From an uncultured Planctomycetales bacterium (GTDB lineage Bacteria > Planctomycetota > Planctomycetia > Isosphaerales > Isosphaeraceae), in NCBI GenBank assembly GCA_903926465.1, contig CAIYJE010000160.1:62001-126000 (forward strand): a DNA stretch of 64,000 bases, in the 5' to 3' direction. The notes under the pieces were generated by a model, which ran no database searches, was not told where the DNA came from, and saw only the letters and a program-made list of their open reading frames with translations. Numbering within the stretch: the first letter of the stretch is position 1; each line of letters begins with the position of its first letter. Both the position numbers and the translations under genes were made by a program. Positions 16,097-26,102 of this stretch are shown here, piece after piece.

Positions 16097-18961
16097 TCAG
16101 GGTCGGGCCTTTTCCCCTGCCCCAGCGTTGCCAATTAACGCCTGAAGCTCACGCAGAGTAAACTGGGCAGCCGGGCCGGGTGCCGCTTGCGTCGCTTTTT
16201 GGGCGGCCTCATGGGCGGCCGCTCGATTGCTAGCGTCGGTCTCCAAAACGGCCAGACTATAAAGCGCTTCAAAAAATGCAGGCTCAGACTCAAGCGCTTG
16301 CTGGAACAGGGCGCGTGCCTCGACCTCATTCTCATCGAGGAGATAAGTCAGGGCGATGCGGGCATTCTTGAGCGCCTGGCGAGGCGCATCTGGTGCTTCT
16401 GCCCACACACGTCTGGCTCCCTCCGTATCGCCCAGGTGCAGGCGTAACGTGCCGATCCGGTTGCTCACTTCCCAGGGTCGTCCAGCCAGGGGATACGCAG
16501 ATTCGAGTAGGTTGGCAGCAGACTCAACTCGTCCGTGTTCAAGCAGGCCGTTCACCTGCTGATCCAGCTCACTGAGGTTTTTCCAGGAGCTAGCCGCCGG
16601 CGGCCCAAGTTGCGACTTCAGCCCGGTCACCAGCTGCGGGAGCCTGGCCTGGACATCCCGTTGGGTCGAGTTAATTGCCCAGAGCTTTGAAAGTTGCTCC
16701 AGAACTGGAATCGCGGCCTCGATCATCTTTCCGTCCTGGAACACCGTGGCCAGTGTGAAGAGCACGGAAAAGCCATCGGGGTTCTTGTTGAGCGATTTCC
16801 TGAGCGCGGCAATGGCACGCATCCGCTCCAGGTCCAGCAGTGGATCGTACGGTTTCCGGAACCGCGCAACCCCTTCGCTCGCCGAGCTGCCGTTCCGAAG
16901 GCTCGCAATCACTCCAAGCGCTTTCCAGGAGTTGGCCGAGCCACCATCAATCTTGAGGGCCCGATGAGCGAGTCCGTGTGCGTTCATGAGCAAGAGGGCT
17001 GCCAGATCGCGACGTGGAGCACGCGTGATTGTACGTTCAGAATCTACCACGGGGCCCAGGAGATTCATGGCCACGTCTTGGGTTGCCTTGGACTCGGCAA
17101 GCAAGGTCGCGGCAGAGCCTTTTCCTGTTTCAGAGTTGCTCTGGAAATGTCGGTCCGAAAAGTTGATGGCCTGAGCGGCGGCACTTGAGCTCTGAGGCAC
17201 AAAGACCGCAGCCATCGGATCAAACCACACGCAGCGCCAGTCTGGGTGGGCCAGCGCATTGGCGACCATCGGTGGTGAAGACTCCTGCACCAGGTCAATC
17301 AGCAGGCCCGGCCTGCCATTGCGTTGGAACCAAGAGTTCCAGTCTTTGTTCATCGCCAGGCGACCTTGAAGGTCCAGATACTCTCGATAGAGCTCGGGAC
17401 CAACCACCTCAAGTCGAGCATCGGTATAGGTCTGTTTTTGTGGGCCATTATGATAATCCCAAAGCGCAGCATGGCCGTTGTGGAAGCACACGAACCGATC
17501 GGGCATCTCTGCGCTCCCCGCCGCAATCACCGCTTCATGGGGAAACCAGAGCGGCTGTTCGCCAAGCCCAAACTTTCGGCCTTCGCCCAGCCAGCGGTAG
17601 AACCCTCCTGAAACCACCAGAAAGCCAACGGTGACCAGAATTCCAAGTGCCGTGAACTTTCCGATCATTCTTTCAGGCGGTGCCGTTAATCCCTGGGCGC
17701 TGTTGCGCACCCGAGTTCGGGTCCGTCGGAATGCCACCCATTCGCCCAGGTTCCACGCGGTCACCGCCAGGGCAACCGCCGCGAACTGCTGGCTGTTTCG
17801 GGTTGCCCGCCAGCTCAAAAGAGAGAAAATCATGAAGATCAGCAATCGAAAAACGCTTGGATGCCAGTCAGGTTCGGAGCTGGATCCGGACGTCGCCCCA
17901 CGCTTGGCCGGTTGCTTAGCTGTCGCCTTCCGAGTAGCACGGGTCCGGCTTGCCGGCTTTTCCGGTTCCGGCGTATCGCCAGCGGCCGGCGTTCGCCGGA
18001 TCGCTCTGAATGTATTGGCGCCGATGGGAATGAGAAAACTCAAGGCCCCCAGAATTTGAGTTCCCAGCAGCAGCAAGGCATTGGGGTTGTACCATCCGGC
18101 ACGGGTCAAAAAGTGCGGTACAGACTCTAATTCTGCGATCGTCTCGGCAAAGATCGGGTTCGCCATCGTTCCCAGGAGCTTGAGCGGGAACAAGGTTCCC
18201 TGAAGCCCGTAGGGATTGAGCAGGCAGGCAAATCCACTCAGGATGGCTCCCGCAACCACAATCTTCCACCACCGCTTCCGTTCGCCCGTCCATGCGCCTG
18301 GCTGCGTTGCGGCATCAACCAGGCCGCAGCCGATGATGATCAGCCCAAGTACGAAGAGTGCATGGGAATTGACCCAGAGAGCCATGACAAGCGGTAAAAG
18401 CAGGGAAAGCCAGGGTCGATTCCGCCAGTTTGAGATCAGAACAAAAGTGATTGAGAGATACATTAGGCTCAGAATTTCAGGGCGCACGTACATCCGGCCG
18501 CCGAGCAGCAAGAGTGCGGGCAGGCCGGCCAGAGTCATGACCTCCATGGGCCAGCGTCTCGGTCTGGCCAGAATCAAGACCGCAATGGCAAGAGTGATGA
18601 TGGCACATTTGCCCAGAGTGAGCAGGTCGATTCCGCCCAGTTCATGGCCAATGCTGATCAGGACCTGAAACCCCCAGTGGAGGTCAGTCCAGGGCTTCTC
18701 TTTCGGGCCACCAAAAAGAAAAGGATCGACTCGGGGAATCTGGCCGGACTGGCGAATGAGATCGCCGGTACGCAGATGCCACCAGAAGTCGGTGTCATTG
18801 ATTGGAAAGACACCGAGCAGAAAGGCGACCGTCAGAAAGGCCAGCAGTATCAACAGGTCCAGGCCCACGGTTGACCGTTGTGACGGGTCCCACTTGGGTT
18901 TGCTAGGAGCCAGGTTTGAACTGGCAGACGGTACGCGGTCCGCGCCTGGCGGTTTCGACAT
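16097..18961 (-). CDS. Large polytopic membrane protein with TPR-like C-terminal tail
   Basis: 954 aa. After a hydrophilic 30-residue N-terminus come about ten hydrophobic segments up to residue 450 or so. An acidic, aromatic motif (FPINDTDFWWHLRTGD) follows the first helix on the expected outer side. This resembles the acidic first loop of GT-C-type glycosyltransferases and related planctomycete membrane proteins. A Lys/Arg/Ala-rich loop sits between helices. The last 300 residues are helical with TPR-like repeats (LYSLAVLETDASNRAAAHEA, and several AxxxLExA stretches). The function is unknown, and the glycosyltransferase link is a guess from topology. Start ATG at 18961 without a clear Shine-Dalgarno. 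Confidence 0.7.
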   Translation of the reverse strand: MSKPPGADRVPSASSNLAPSKPKWDPSQRSTVGLDLLILLAFLTVAFLLGVFPINDTDFWWHLRTGDLIRQSGQIPRVDPFLFGGPKEKPWTDLHWGFQVLISIGHELGGIDLLTLGKCAIITLAIAVLILARPRRWPMEVMTLAGLPALLLLGGRMYVRPEILSLMYLSITFVLISNWRNRPWLSLLLPLVMALWVNSHALFVLGLIIIGCGLVDAATQPGAWTGERKRWWKIVVAGAILSGFACLLNPYGLQGTLFPLKLLGTMANPIFAETIAELESVPHFLTRAGWYNPNALLLLGTQILGALSFLIPIGANTFRAIRRTPAAGDTPEPEKPASRTRATRKATAKQPAKRGATSGSSSEPDWHPSVFRLLIFMIFSLLSWRATRNSQQFAAVALAVTAWNLGEWVAFRRTRTRVRNSAQGLTAPPERMIGKFTALGILVTVGFLVVSGGFYRWLGEGRKFGLGEQPLWFPHEAVIAAGSAEMPDRFVCFHNGHAALWDYHNGPQKQTYTDARLEVVGPELYREYLDLQGRLAMNKDWNSWFQRNGRPGLLIDLVQESSPPMVANALAHPDWRCVWFDPMAAVFVPQSSSAAAQAINFSDRHFQSNSETGKGSAATLLAESKATQDVAMNLLGPVVDSERTITRAPRRDLAALLLMNAHGLAHRALKIDGGSANSWKALGVIASLRNGSSASEGVARFRKPYDPLLDLERMRAIAALRKSLNKNPDGFSVLFTLATVFQDGKMIEAAIPVLEQLSKLWAINSTQRDVQARLPQLVTGLKSQLGPPAASSWKNLSELDQQVNGLLEHGRVESAANLLESAYPLAGRPWEVSNRIGTLRLHLGDTEGARRVWAEAPDAPRQALKNARIALTYLLDENEVEARALFQQALESEPAFFEALYSLAVLETDASNRAAAHEAAQKATQAAPGPAAQFTLRELQALIGNAGAGEKARP

Positions 18962-19018
18962 GAGGAGTTCGAGATCAAAGGGTTCAGCGGTGCGAACAGA
19001 TTCCGGTCAATACCAGCA

Positions 19019-19690
19019 TCATACGGGGTCACCCTCTGGCGGGAACAGGGAGGCTGGCTCATCTGTTGGGTCCAGAGCTTCGGATTCGAAAAACTCGGTT
19101 TCCTCAACCTCGATTTGCAGCGAGAAGCTCTGGCCTCTTTGGCTCTTTTCCCAGCGTTGCTTCAACTCGCTGAGGATCCGCCAGAAGAGCGGGCTATGCA
19201 TCTGGCCACGCTTGCGCTGGCAGGCACGAGCCTGGAACGAAGAGGGTTCGGTGTATTCGAGGTGGTGTGCAACCTCGTGGAGGAAGGTGTCAAATAGCTC
19301 TTCGAGGGGCCTGCGGCCGGTCTCTCGATCATGGGAGTAGACCCGAACCAAGCGGCGGCGGCGGTAATAACCGCCAAGCACTCTGGATGTTGCCCGGGTG
19401 GCAATATCGAGTGAAAATTCCACCCTGCAGTTAAAAATCTGTTCGAGCCGATTCCGGAACAGCGGGCCAACCGCCTGAATCGGGGGCTCGAATGCTTGTC
19501 GGACGGCTGCGTCTGGTAAAACGAGGCGACGGTCCGCGGTTTCGCCTGGAACCTCGGCAACCAGTGAGCCACCAAGCCTGCGGGCCCGCACCGCCATGGC
19601 AGCAAGGTCGAACCTCGTCGGATCGATAAGCTGCTGTGAGCCGTTTGGTAAGACAAGCCAGTATCGTGCGTTCATACCGGGTTCGCTCAC
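19019..19690 (-). CDS. SprT-like zinc metalloprotein
   Basis: 223 aa. A GTG at 19690 is preferred because a strong GGGAGGGCGG precedes it; the ATG at 19675 lacks one. Residues 138-143 read HEVAHH, an HExxH zinc site with Glu139 as the likely catalytic base, and a later His165 in GQMHSPLFW fits the third ligand of SprT/Spartan-type peptidases. The surrounding text (LFDTFLHEVAHHLEYTE) is typical of the SprT-like clan. No signal peptide is seen, so it is probably cytosolic. Proteolytic activity is inferred from the motif only. It lies divergently from the WD40 gene. Confidence 0.75.
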   Translation of the reverse strand: MSEPGMNARYWLVLPNGSQQLIDPTRFDLAAMAVRARRLGGSLVAEVPGETADRRLVLPDAAVRQAFEPPIQAVGPLFRNRLEQIFNCRVEFSLDIATRATSRVLGGYYRRRRLVRVYSHDRETGRRPLEELFDTFLHEVAHHLEYTEPSSFQARACQRKRGQMHSPLFWRILSELKQRWEKSQRGQSFSLQIEVEETEFFESEALDPTDEPASLFPPEGDPV

Positions 19691-19977
19691 CGAACCGCCC
19701 TCCCTGTTGTGGAATCAAAACACCATACCATGCGGAACCTCAAAAAGGTCAACTTCTCAGGTTCAATCGGTCCGCAAAAGCGTTGCGCTTCGGGCAAATT
19801 GTTCGTCCTGGAGAGTTTTTGTGGGTGGGTAAGGCGTTGCAACGGCGGCGAATCGCGTCTATGGTCAAAAATCTCACAAGCTTCGCGCATCGACTCTCTC
19901 ACTCCCTCTCCCCTCCTTCCTTACCTCACCCCGCCGACTGTGAACTGGCATCGCACGGGATCCCGGAGACAGACACC

Positions 19978-22713
19978 ATGAATTACCGCCCGAGACTCTG
20001 GCCCAAGGCACTGGCATTGTTTGCAAGCCTGGGCCTGGTGATTGGCTTGGCCACGGCCCAGCAAGCTTCGCTTATTGGCACGCTTGAAGGGCATACCGAG
20101 CCTGTTTACTCGGTTGCCTGGACCCCGGATGGGCAAACCCTGGTTTCCGTGGGGTTCGATAACACGGTTCGGCTCTGGGATCCGGTTGCACGCAAAGAGC
20201 AGCATAAATTCGAAGGACACGGAAGCCTGGTCCTGACCGTGGCCCCCAGTCCGGACGGGAAACAATTTCTAACCGGCAGTCTCGATAAGTCAGCGCGAAT
20301 TTGGGCCCGGCCGGTGGCCGCCCCAACCCAGGAGCTGGCTGGTCAGCCAGCCGGCTTGCATGCCCTGGCGGCAAGCCCAGATGGCAAGTTGATCGGGTTT
20401 GCCACCGGTAACCTTGTCCGACTTTGGGATGGTGCCTCCCCTGCCCCTCGTGATCTGGCCGGACATGGCTCTGAGGTGGAATCACTTGCCTGGCGCGCGG
20501 ATAACGCCCAGATTGCTAGCGGAGACAAGAGCCGCACGATCCGGTTCTGGAATCCGGCCGATGGCACGGCTCAGGGGGTCATCGAGACTCCTTCGGATTC
20601 GGTGCTCGCTCTGGCTTACACCCCCAATAATCAGCAGCTAGTTTCTGCCGGTTCAGACGGGCTCGCCCGGCTCTGGCAACTTCCGCTGGTCGACCCTCGA
20701 ATCATTGATCCCAAGGGACCCATAGCGCAGTTCGCATTGAGCGGAGATGGGAACCGGGCCGCAACCACCGGCGACGACAAAGTGGTCCGAATCTGGAACC
20801 TCGCCGATGGAGCCTTGATCAAGGAAATTCCGATCGGTGAATCGCCGGCCGTGGCGCTCAGCCTTTCTAACGACGGCGGGCGGGTGCTTTTGGCCACAGG
20901 CGCAAAGCAGGCAAACGTCTACAACGTGGCCGATGGGGCCGAGGTCAAGAAATGGGAAAACCTTCCCACGCCCATCACCTCCCTGGCTCTTCAGCCCGAT
21001 GGCAACCGAATTGCCCTGGGCTTTGAAGATCACCAAATTCGCGTTTACAACGTGGCCGATGGGGCCGAAGTGAAGGCCCTGGCCGGTCATGGCGCTCGCA
21101 TCAACGCCCTGGCATTTGCCCCCAATGACTCCAACTTGCTCCTCTCTGGGTCGGCCGATAAGCTCGCAAAACTCTGGAATATCAACGAAGGCAAGAGCGT
21201 TCGTGATTTTGGAGGCCACGGCGAAGCAGTGACGGCCTTGAATGTCGGCCAAGACGGCCAGAAACTGGTCACCGGTTCCGCGGACAAGACCTTCAAGATC
21301 TGGACCGTGGCCGACGGCATGAACGTGGCGACTGGCAGCGGAAACGCGGGTGCGGTCACCTCGGTTTACCTCTCAAACGACGGAAATCGGGTGGCAACTG
21401 GTGGCGCAGATAACACGGTACGGTTCTGGGATGCGGCCAGTGGCCGGGAACTTCAGCTCCACTCAGCGCATGGAGCACCGGTGCTGGGCGTGGGCACCCT
21501 GCCCGACAATGCCCAGGTCGTTTCCGTTGGGGCAGACCACAAGGTTCGCGTTTGGAAACCGGCCGCCGTGCGACTTTTTGCAGGCCACACCGGGCCGATT
21601 CACTCGGTTGCCATTCATCCCAACGGATCTCAGGTGGTCACAGGTTCGGCCGACAAGTCTGCCAAAGTCTTTGACATCAACAACGGAACGGAAGTCCGAA
21701 CCCTGGCCGGCCACACGGAAGCCATTCGCTCGGTACTCTTCTCTCCTGATCAGCAGAAGCTCCTGACCGGCTCAGACGATAAGTCGATCCGCGTCTGGAA
21801 TCCAGCCAGTGGTGCACCGGTTGTGGCCTATCCGCCCCTGCCGGCGGCCGTCCTGAGCCTTTCCGTGGGCCCCGATAACAAGACTCTGGCGGCCGGCCTC
21901 GCCGATCATACCGTTCGGATTCTCGACCTTTCCCAGCCAGATCCAGCCAAGGCCGTGGTCCAGACCCTGGGACCCTACGGCGGCCCGATCCGCGGTGTGC
22001 TGATGAAGGCCGATAACATGTCAACCATTGCCGCATGTGAAGATAAAACGCTGAGGGTGATCCCGCTCACCAACGTAGGCGCCGTGGCCACTCTTAACGG
22101 CCACGGAGCCCAGGTTTACAGCGTGGCCTGGATTCCAGGCGTGGCCAAGGCCGTAACCGGCGGTGCCGATAAGAGCGTACGGATTTGGGACCTCACGAAA
22201 TCGGCCCAGGAAAAGGCCATTGAGAAAGCCCATGAAAATGTGGTTTATGCCGTGACCGTGGTCCCCAAGGGAGACGTGATCATCTCGGCCGGCGATGACA
22301 AACTGATCAAGTACTGGAACCCAGCCGACGGTGCCGAGCTGCGCAAAAGTGAAGGCCATACCGCGGCCATTTACTGCCTGGCAGTTCGTCCTCCAGACGC
22401 CGCCCAGGTGGCCAGCGGTTCGGTGGATAAGACAATCAAGATCTGGAACATCGCCGACGGCAAGGAAGTTAAAACCCTGACCGGTCACCCAGACGATGTT
22501 TATGGTCTGAGCTGGAGCCCAGACGGCAAGCGGCTGGCGTCTATTGGGTATGCAGGCACACTGATCGTGTGGGACGTGGATGCCGGTACGCAGGTCCTGC
22601 AGCAAAAGGTGGGAACCAATACCCCATCCTATGGCCTGAGCTGGAGCCCAGACGGCAAACAGATTGCCGTGGCTTCCGCAGATTCCAAGATCTACCTGTT
22701 CGCCGCTCCCTGA
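19978..22713 (+). CDS. Secreted WD40 protein with 21 blades (three predicted propellers)
   Basis: 911 aa from the ATG at 19978, chosen for the signal peptide (RLWPKALALFASLGLVIGLA, cleavage near TAQQ) and an upstream GGAG; the open frame extends further left without a leader. The mature part is made entirely of WD40 repeats of about 41 residues, each with a GH near the start, an SPDG-like turn and a final W/F/Y-D/N. Counting by eye gives 21 repeats, enough for three seven-bladed propellers. No enzyme domain is attached. It is probably a protein-interaction scaffold in the periplasm or outside the cell. A strong terminator follows. Confidence 0.88.
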   Translation: MNYRPRLWPKALALFASLGLVIGLATAQQASLIGTLEGHTEPVYSVAWTPDGQTLVSVGFDNTVRLWDPVARKEQHKFEGHGSLVLTVAPSPDGKQFLTGSLDKSARIWARPVAAPTQELAGQPAGLHALAASPDGKLIGFATGNLVRLWDGASPAPRDLAGHGSEVESLAWRADNAQIASGDKSRTIRFWNPADGTAQGVIETPSDSVLALAYTPNNQQLVSAGSDGLARLWQLPLVDPRIIDPKGPIAQFALSGDGNRAATTGDDKVVRIWNLADGALIKEIPIGESPAVALSLSNDGGRVLLATGAKQANVYNVADGAEVKKWENLPTPITSLALQPDGNRIALGFEDHQIRVYNVADGAEVKALAGHGARINALAFAPNDSNLLLSGSADKLAKLWNINEGKSVRDFGGHGEAVTALNVGQDGQKLVTGSADKTFKIWTVADGMNVATGSGNAGAVTSVYLSNDGNRVATGGADNTVRFWDAASGRELQLHSAHGAPVLGVGTLPDNAQVVSVGADHKVRVWKPAAVRLFAGHTGPIHSVAIHPNGSQVVTGSADKSAKVFDINNGTEVRTLAGHTEAIRSVLFSPDQQKLLTGSDDKSIRVWNPASGAPVVAYPPLPAAVLSLSVGPDNKTLAAGLADHTVRILDLSQPDPAKAVVQTLGPYGGPIRGVLMKADNMSTIAACEDKTLRVIPLTNVGAVATLNGHGAQVYSVAWIPGVAKAVTGGADKSVRIWDLTKSAQEKAIEKAHENVVYAVTVVPKGDVIISAGDDKLIKYWNPADGAELRKSEGHTAAIYCLAVRPPDAAQVASGSVDKTIKIWNIADGKEVKTLTGHPDDVYGLSWSPDGKRLASIGYAGTLIVWDVDAGTQVLQQKVGTNTPSYGLSWSPDGKQIAVASADSKIYLFAAP

Positions 22714-22746
22714 GCTTGGAACAGCTTGGAATCAGGTCAAGATTCA

Positions 22747-22791
22747 GGCCCTTGCCAGCTTCCCGATGGAAGCTGGCAAGGGCCTTTTTTT
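22747..22791 (+). terminator. Intrinsic terminator after the WD40 gene
   Basis: A perfect 17-bp stem (22747-22763 with 22768-22784), loop CGAT, followed by seven T residues (22785-22791). This is a textbook Rho-independent terminator 33 bp past the stop codon. Confidence 0.95.
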
Positions 22792-22950
22792 ACAGTGGTT
22801 CACTATTGGGTTTCACAAAAAAAGAGACAGCCGGGGGTGGCTGTCCTGCATCGGCAACCCAAACATGAACCACTACAAAGTCGAAATCAAAAGCTGGAAC
22901 AGGCAACTCGCGGACTTGGAGCCAGTCCCAGTTTTGATACAGCGGCTGAA

Positions 22951-23388
22951 TCAAGACTCTGCGCGGTGCTTTTGCTTGGTCTCGTAATCGGTGAGAAGCG
23001 TGCGAGCCCGCTCAAAATCGGGAGCCCGGCAATAGACGCGTGGGTTGCCGTCCCAGGTTCCCAGGCTGTCCTGGAAATCCGAGGTATCACAGACGGCCGG
23101 CAAGCCTGCTTCTACCAGTAGATCTGCCAGAAACTTGGCTTCGGGCAGGCTACCAGCCTGGTAGCAGGGAACCAGTTCGTCTTGGGGCTCACCGTGCACG
23201 GTGGTCCACTTGGCCTTGATGGAAGGGTCTGGGGTGGCGATGGGATCGTACCTGGGGTCCTTGATTGGAGGCACTTCGTCCGCCGATCGGAACTCAGGAT
23301 CTTCGACCCCGTCGCGGGTGGTCCCGCACTTCCAGCAAACGTCAAAGCCTGAGTCAACCTTGGTCTCGCACTTGGGACAGTTCCACAT
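22951..23388 (-). CDS. Zinc-ribbon protein with a DUF2007-like C-terminal domain
   Basis: 145 aa, start ATG at 23388 with AAAGGAG upstream. The N-terminus is a zinc ribbon (MWNCPKCETKVDSGFDVCWK then CG: two CxxC pairs). The C-terminal part (ELVPCYQAGSLPEAKFLADL...GLPAVCDTSDF...RVYCRAPDFERARTLL) matches the small domain known as DUF2007, described as a putative signal-transducing or PII-like module. The middle linker is Pro/Asp-rich. Its role is unknown. It lies 101 bp upstream of the hemQ stop on the opposite side of hemQ's 3' end, on the same strand but downstream of hemQ. Confidence 0.8.
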   Translation of the reverse strand: MWNCPKCETKVDSGFDVCWKCGTTRDGVEDPEFRSADEVPPIKDPRYDPIATPDPSIKAKWTTVHGEPQDELVPCYQAGSLPEAKFLADLLVEAGLPAVCDTSDFQDSLGTWDGNPRVYCRAPDFERARTLLTDYETKQKHRAES

Positions 23389-23489
23389 CGGCAGACTCCT
23401 TTACTCAAGAATCAAAAAAGAGACGTACTTTGAGAACACGATTCCACACGGAGCAGACATGGTTTAACCGGTAGTCCGAACCGTCAAAA

Positions 23490-24365
23490 TCAAAGCCGAA
23501 TCTGCGTGACCAGTTCCTCGGGTGACAGCAAGTAGCCCGGGTAAAACGGTCCAAATTCCGCATATTGTGCCGAGGCGCGGTCAAAGCGCATGGTATAAAC
23601 AATCTCTTTGAGGAAGAGTGGGTTCTTGGCCCAAAGGGTCACGCCCCATTCCCAGTCATCCAGCCCGGTGGAGGCGGTGATGACCTGGCTGACCTTGCCG
23701 CCGAATTTCATGCCACTTTTCCCGTGATCGGCCATCATTTCCATCCGTTCTTCGAATGGAATGAGGTACCAGTTCTGGTCTGGGCCAACTCTCATCTTGT
23801 TCATAGGGTAGAAGCAGACGCAGGGCCAGTCCGGGAATTCTGGATATAGCCGCTGGCGATTCATGGCCTCAAGCCGGCTGGCGTACTGAGTCATTCGTGT
23901 TTTGTAGATCGAACCTTCGGGATCCATCTTTTCACGATCGCGCAGAATTCGGCCGTATGCCTCAACGTCCGGTACGTATTCGGAGATCTCGGTGATGGAG
24001 TAAAACGAATAGGTGCAATTCAGGATTGGGGCCAGAACATCGGACTGTAGGTCCAGTTGAACGCGGTGAAGTGCGGTCAGATCTGGACCTGCCATCATGA
24101 TTCCAAGGTCGGCCTTGTGACCCACCATCGCAAAGCATTGAATTTGTGCGGGTGATGTTTCGCCAGAGGGACGGAGTGCTTCCACGAACCGCTGGCGAAC
24201 AAGACCGCGTTCCTGGGAGCTAAGCCGAGCCAGGGCCACGCGGTCGACCCGAAAAAACAGGTGCAGGAAATGCCACCCGACCTGTGGAATCAGGGTGGCT
24301 TCCTGGTCGGCGGCTCCAACGGCGTGAGAAGGTCTGGCGGGTGCGCCGGAAGATGAGTTCTGCAT
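23490..24365 (-). CDS. hemQ: HemQ-type coproheme decarboxylase (chlorite dismutase fold)
   Basis: HemQ converts Fe-coproporphyrin III to heme b by two decarboxylations in the coproporphyrin-dependent route. The ATG at 24365 gives 291 aa; the open frame upstream of it is not conserved. The fold's landmarks are WHFLHLFFRVDR near the start, SFYSITEISEY in the middle, CFYPMNKMR (Tyr186 probably matches the catalytic Tyr of Firmicute HemQ) and WYLIPFEERMEMMADHG with His214 as probable proximal heme ligand. The C-terminus (DDWEWGVTLWAKNPLFLKEI) is also family-like. A true chlorite dismutase would have a distal Arg and usually a signal peptide; neither is evident. Confidence 0.87.
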   Translation of the reverse strand: MQNSSSGAPARPSHAVGAADQEATLIPQVGWHFLHLFFRVDRVALARLSSQERGLVRQRFVEALRPSGETSPAQIQCFAMVGHKADLGIMMAGPDLTALHRVQLDLQSDVLAPILNCTYSFYSITEISEYVPDVEAYGRILRDREKMDPEGSIYKTRMTQYASRLEAMNRQRLYPEFPDWPCVCFYPMNKMRVGPDQNWYLIPFEERMEMMADHGKSGMKFGGKVSQVITASTGLDDWEWGVTLWAKNPLFLKEIVYTMRFDRASAQYAEFGPFYPGYLLSPEELVTQIRL

Positions 24366-24687
24366 GGGTAACCTGAGCTGAATAATCTGTATAATGAAGA
24401 GGATTGAGGGTAGGAGTCTGGTTCCTCTGGTTGCTACCCTGGATCTTACGCCGGTGTGAGCCTGATGCCCATGGGCAAGGGTGTTGTAAATTGTTGGTTC
24501 AGGTTGAACCTGGGCCCCCGAGATCGCCGTGGAGGCACCCACGAGATTTCCTGCCTTGACTGTGGCGGGAAGGCCTGACTTGCTTCCCCTTCGCGTTCCG
24601 TGAAGTCTCTGGTATTATCATGGCCGATATCAAAGGACTGGCTTGCAGGAAATTCGCGGAATTTCCGGGTTTTGCTAGGAGCGAAGC

Positions 24688-25002
24688 ATGAATCGGTTTT
24701 ACCAGGCCTTGACCTGTCTGCTTTTGGGGATGGTGGTTTTGGTACCATCTCGTTCTCATGCGCATGGCGGTGGCGGTGGGCAGTCTTATACATCGGTTGG
24801 GGCAGCCCAGGCGGCCTTTGATCCCCCAACCCAATTTGTGGGTGGGTTTGCTCAGATGTATCAGCCGTACTCCGTGCCGCTGACCCCAGTTGCACCCGCA
24901 CCGGCCGTTGCCAGTGCTCCAGCCCAGTTCATCTGTGTGCCTGCTGTTGCAGCCCCCATGCAAAGCCCGCATCCCATCCGCTGGGTCCGTCGCGTACGCT
25001 AA
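24688..25002 (+). CDS. Small secreted Gly/Ala/Pro-rich protein
   Basis: 104 aa, ATG at 24688 with AGGAG six bases upstream. It has a signal peptide (MNRFYQALTCLLLGMVVLVP, probable cleavage after SRSHA). The mature part begins HGGGGG and is rich in Ala, Pro and Val, ending in a basic RWVRRVR. No domain is recognised. It may be a surface or cell-wall-associated protein. Stop-to-cysK spacing is 103 bp on the same strand. Confidence 0.65.
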   Translation: MNRFYQALTCLLLGMVVLVPSRSHAHGGGGGQSYTSVGAAQAAFDPPTQFVGGFAQMYQPYSVPLTPVAPAPAVASAPAQFICVPAVAAPMQSPHPIRWVRRVR

Positions 25003-25105
25003 ACAGCGTTAACCATTCACGAACCTGGCCGGGCGGCATGAGGCCTGGCTTTTTGATCCAGTTGAGTCCGTTGACATCCCCGGGATCGAATGAGGAGTTG
25101 AGAGC

Positions 25106-26077
25106 ATGGCCCCGGCCGACGACCTACGAGTGCGCGGAAGAATTTACGACGATATTACCCAGTGTGTTGGCAACACGCCGCTCATCCGGTTGCGTCGTGT
25201 ATCGTCTGAGTGTACCGCGACCGTGGCGGCCAAGCTCGAAAACTTCAATCCGCTCTGGTCCGTGAAGGACCGGATCGGCGTGTCGATGGTCGATTCCGCC
25301 GAGGCGGCGGGACTCATCGGTCCAGAAACGACTATTGTAGAGCCAACCAGCGGCAATACCGGAATCGGCCTGGCGTTCACCTGTGCGGCTCGCGGCTACC
25401 GTTTGCTGGTGACCATGCCGGAGAGCATGAGCCTGGAACGCCGTCGGTTGCTCAAGGCGTTTGGGGCCGAGATTGTGCTGACCCCGGCCAACGAAGGGAT
25501 GCCAGGGGCCGTGCGGCGAGCCGAAGAGCTGGTACGCACTTTGCCAAACGCGTTCATGCCCCAGCAGTTCAAGAATCCCGCCAACCCAGAAATCCATCGT
25601 CGGACAACTGCCGAGGAGATCTGGCGAGATACCGCGGGTGAGATTGATATCTTGGTGTGTGGAGTGGGAACCGGTGGAACAATCACCGGGTGCGGTGAGG
25701 CCCTGAAGCACAAGAAGCCTTCCGTGCAAGTTATTGCCGTGGAACCGGCAACGTCTCCAGTGATTACCCAGAAGCGAAATGGCCAACCTCTGCACCCCGG
25801 CCAGCACAAAATCCAAGGAATTGGCGCGGGCTTCATTCCCGATGTCTTGAACCTGGACATCATTGACGAAGTGTTGCTGGTCAAGGATGACGAATCCTTT
25901 GAGATGACGCGCCGGCTGGCCAAGGAAGAGGGAATGCTCTGTGGTATTTCCTGTGGTGCCGCGGCAGCGGCCGCGATTCGGGTGGGGTGTCGGCCGGAAA
26001 ATGCAGGAAAGCTGATCGTTGTGCTGCTTCCTGACCTCGGAGAGCGCTATCTTTCTACTCCGCTTTTCCCGGAGTGA
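25106..26077 (+). CDS. cysK: Cysteine synthase A (O-acetylserine sulfhydrylase)
   Basis: A PLP enzyme that makes cysteine from O-acetylserine and sulfide in the cytosol. 323 aa, normal length. Motifs: SVKDRI with PLP-binding Lys54, the substrate loop PTSGNTG, the phosphate-binding GTGGTITG, and SCGAA near the C-terminus. Cystathionine beta-synthase shares the fold but usually carries extra domains, absent here. It stands between a small secreted protein and comM; a hairpin follows it. Confidence 0.93.
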   Translation: MAPADDLRVRGRIYDDITQCVGNTPLIRLRRVSSECTATVAAKLENFNPLWSVKDRIGVSMVDSAEAAGLIGPETTIVEPTSGNTGIGLAFTCAARGYRLLVTMPESMSLERRRLLKAFGAEIVLTPANEGMPGAVRRAEELVRTLPNAFMPQQFKNPANPEIHRRTTAEEIWRDTAGEIDILVCGVGTGGTITGCGEALKHKKPSVQVIAVEPATSPVITQKRNGQPLHPGQHKIQGIGAGFIPDVLNLDIIDEVLLVKDDESFEMTRRLAKEEGMLCGISCGAAAAAAIRVGCRPENAGKLIVVLLPDLGERYLSTPLFPE

Positions 26078-26102
26078 TCTGCTTTCTTGCGGAGACCGTG
26101 GT

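Noticed and set aside
16085-16109. Terminator after the Tat isomerase-like gene (GGCCC...GGGCC then TTTT)
   Set aside because: The stem is short and interrupted, and it overlaps the 3' end of the convergent membrane-protein gene; support is too weak.
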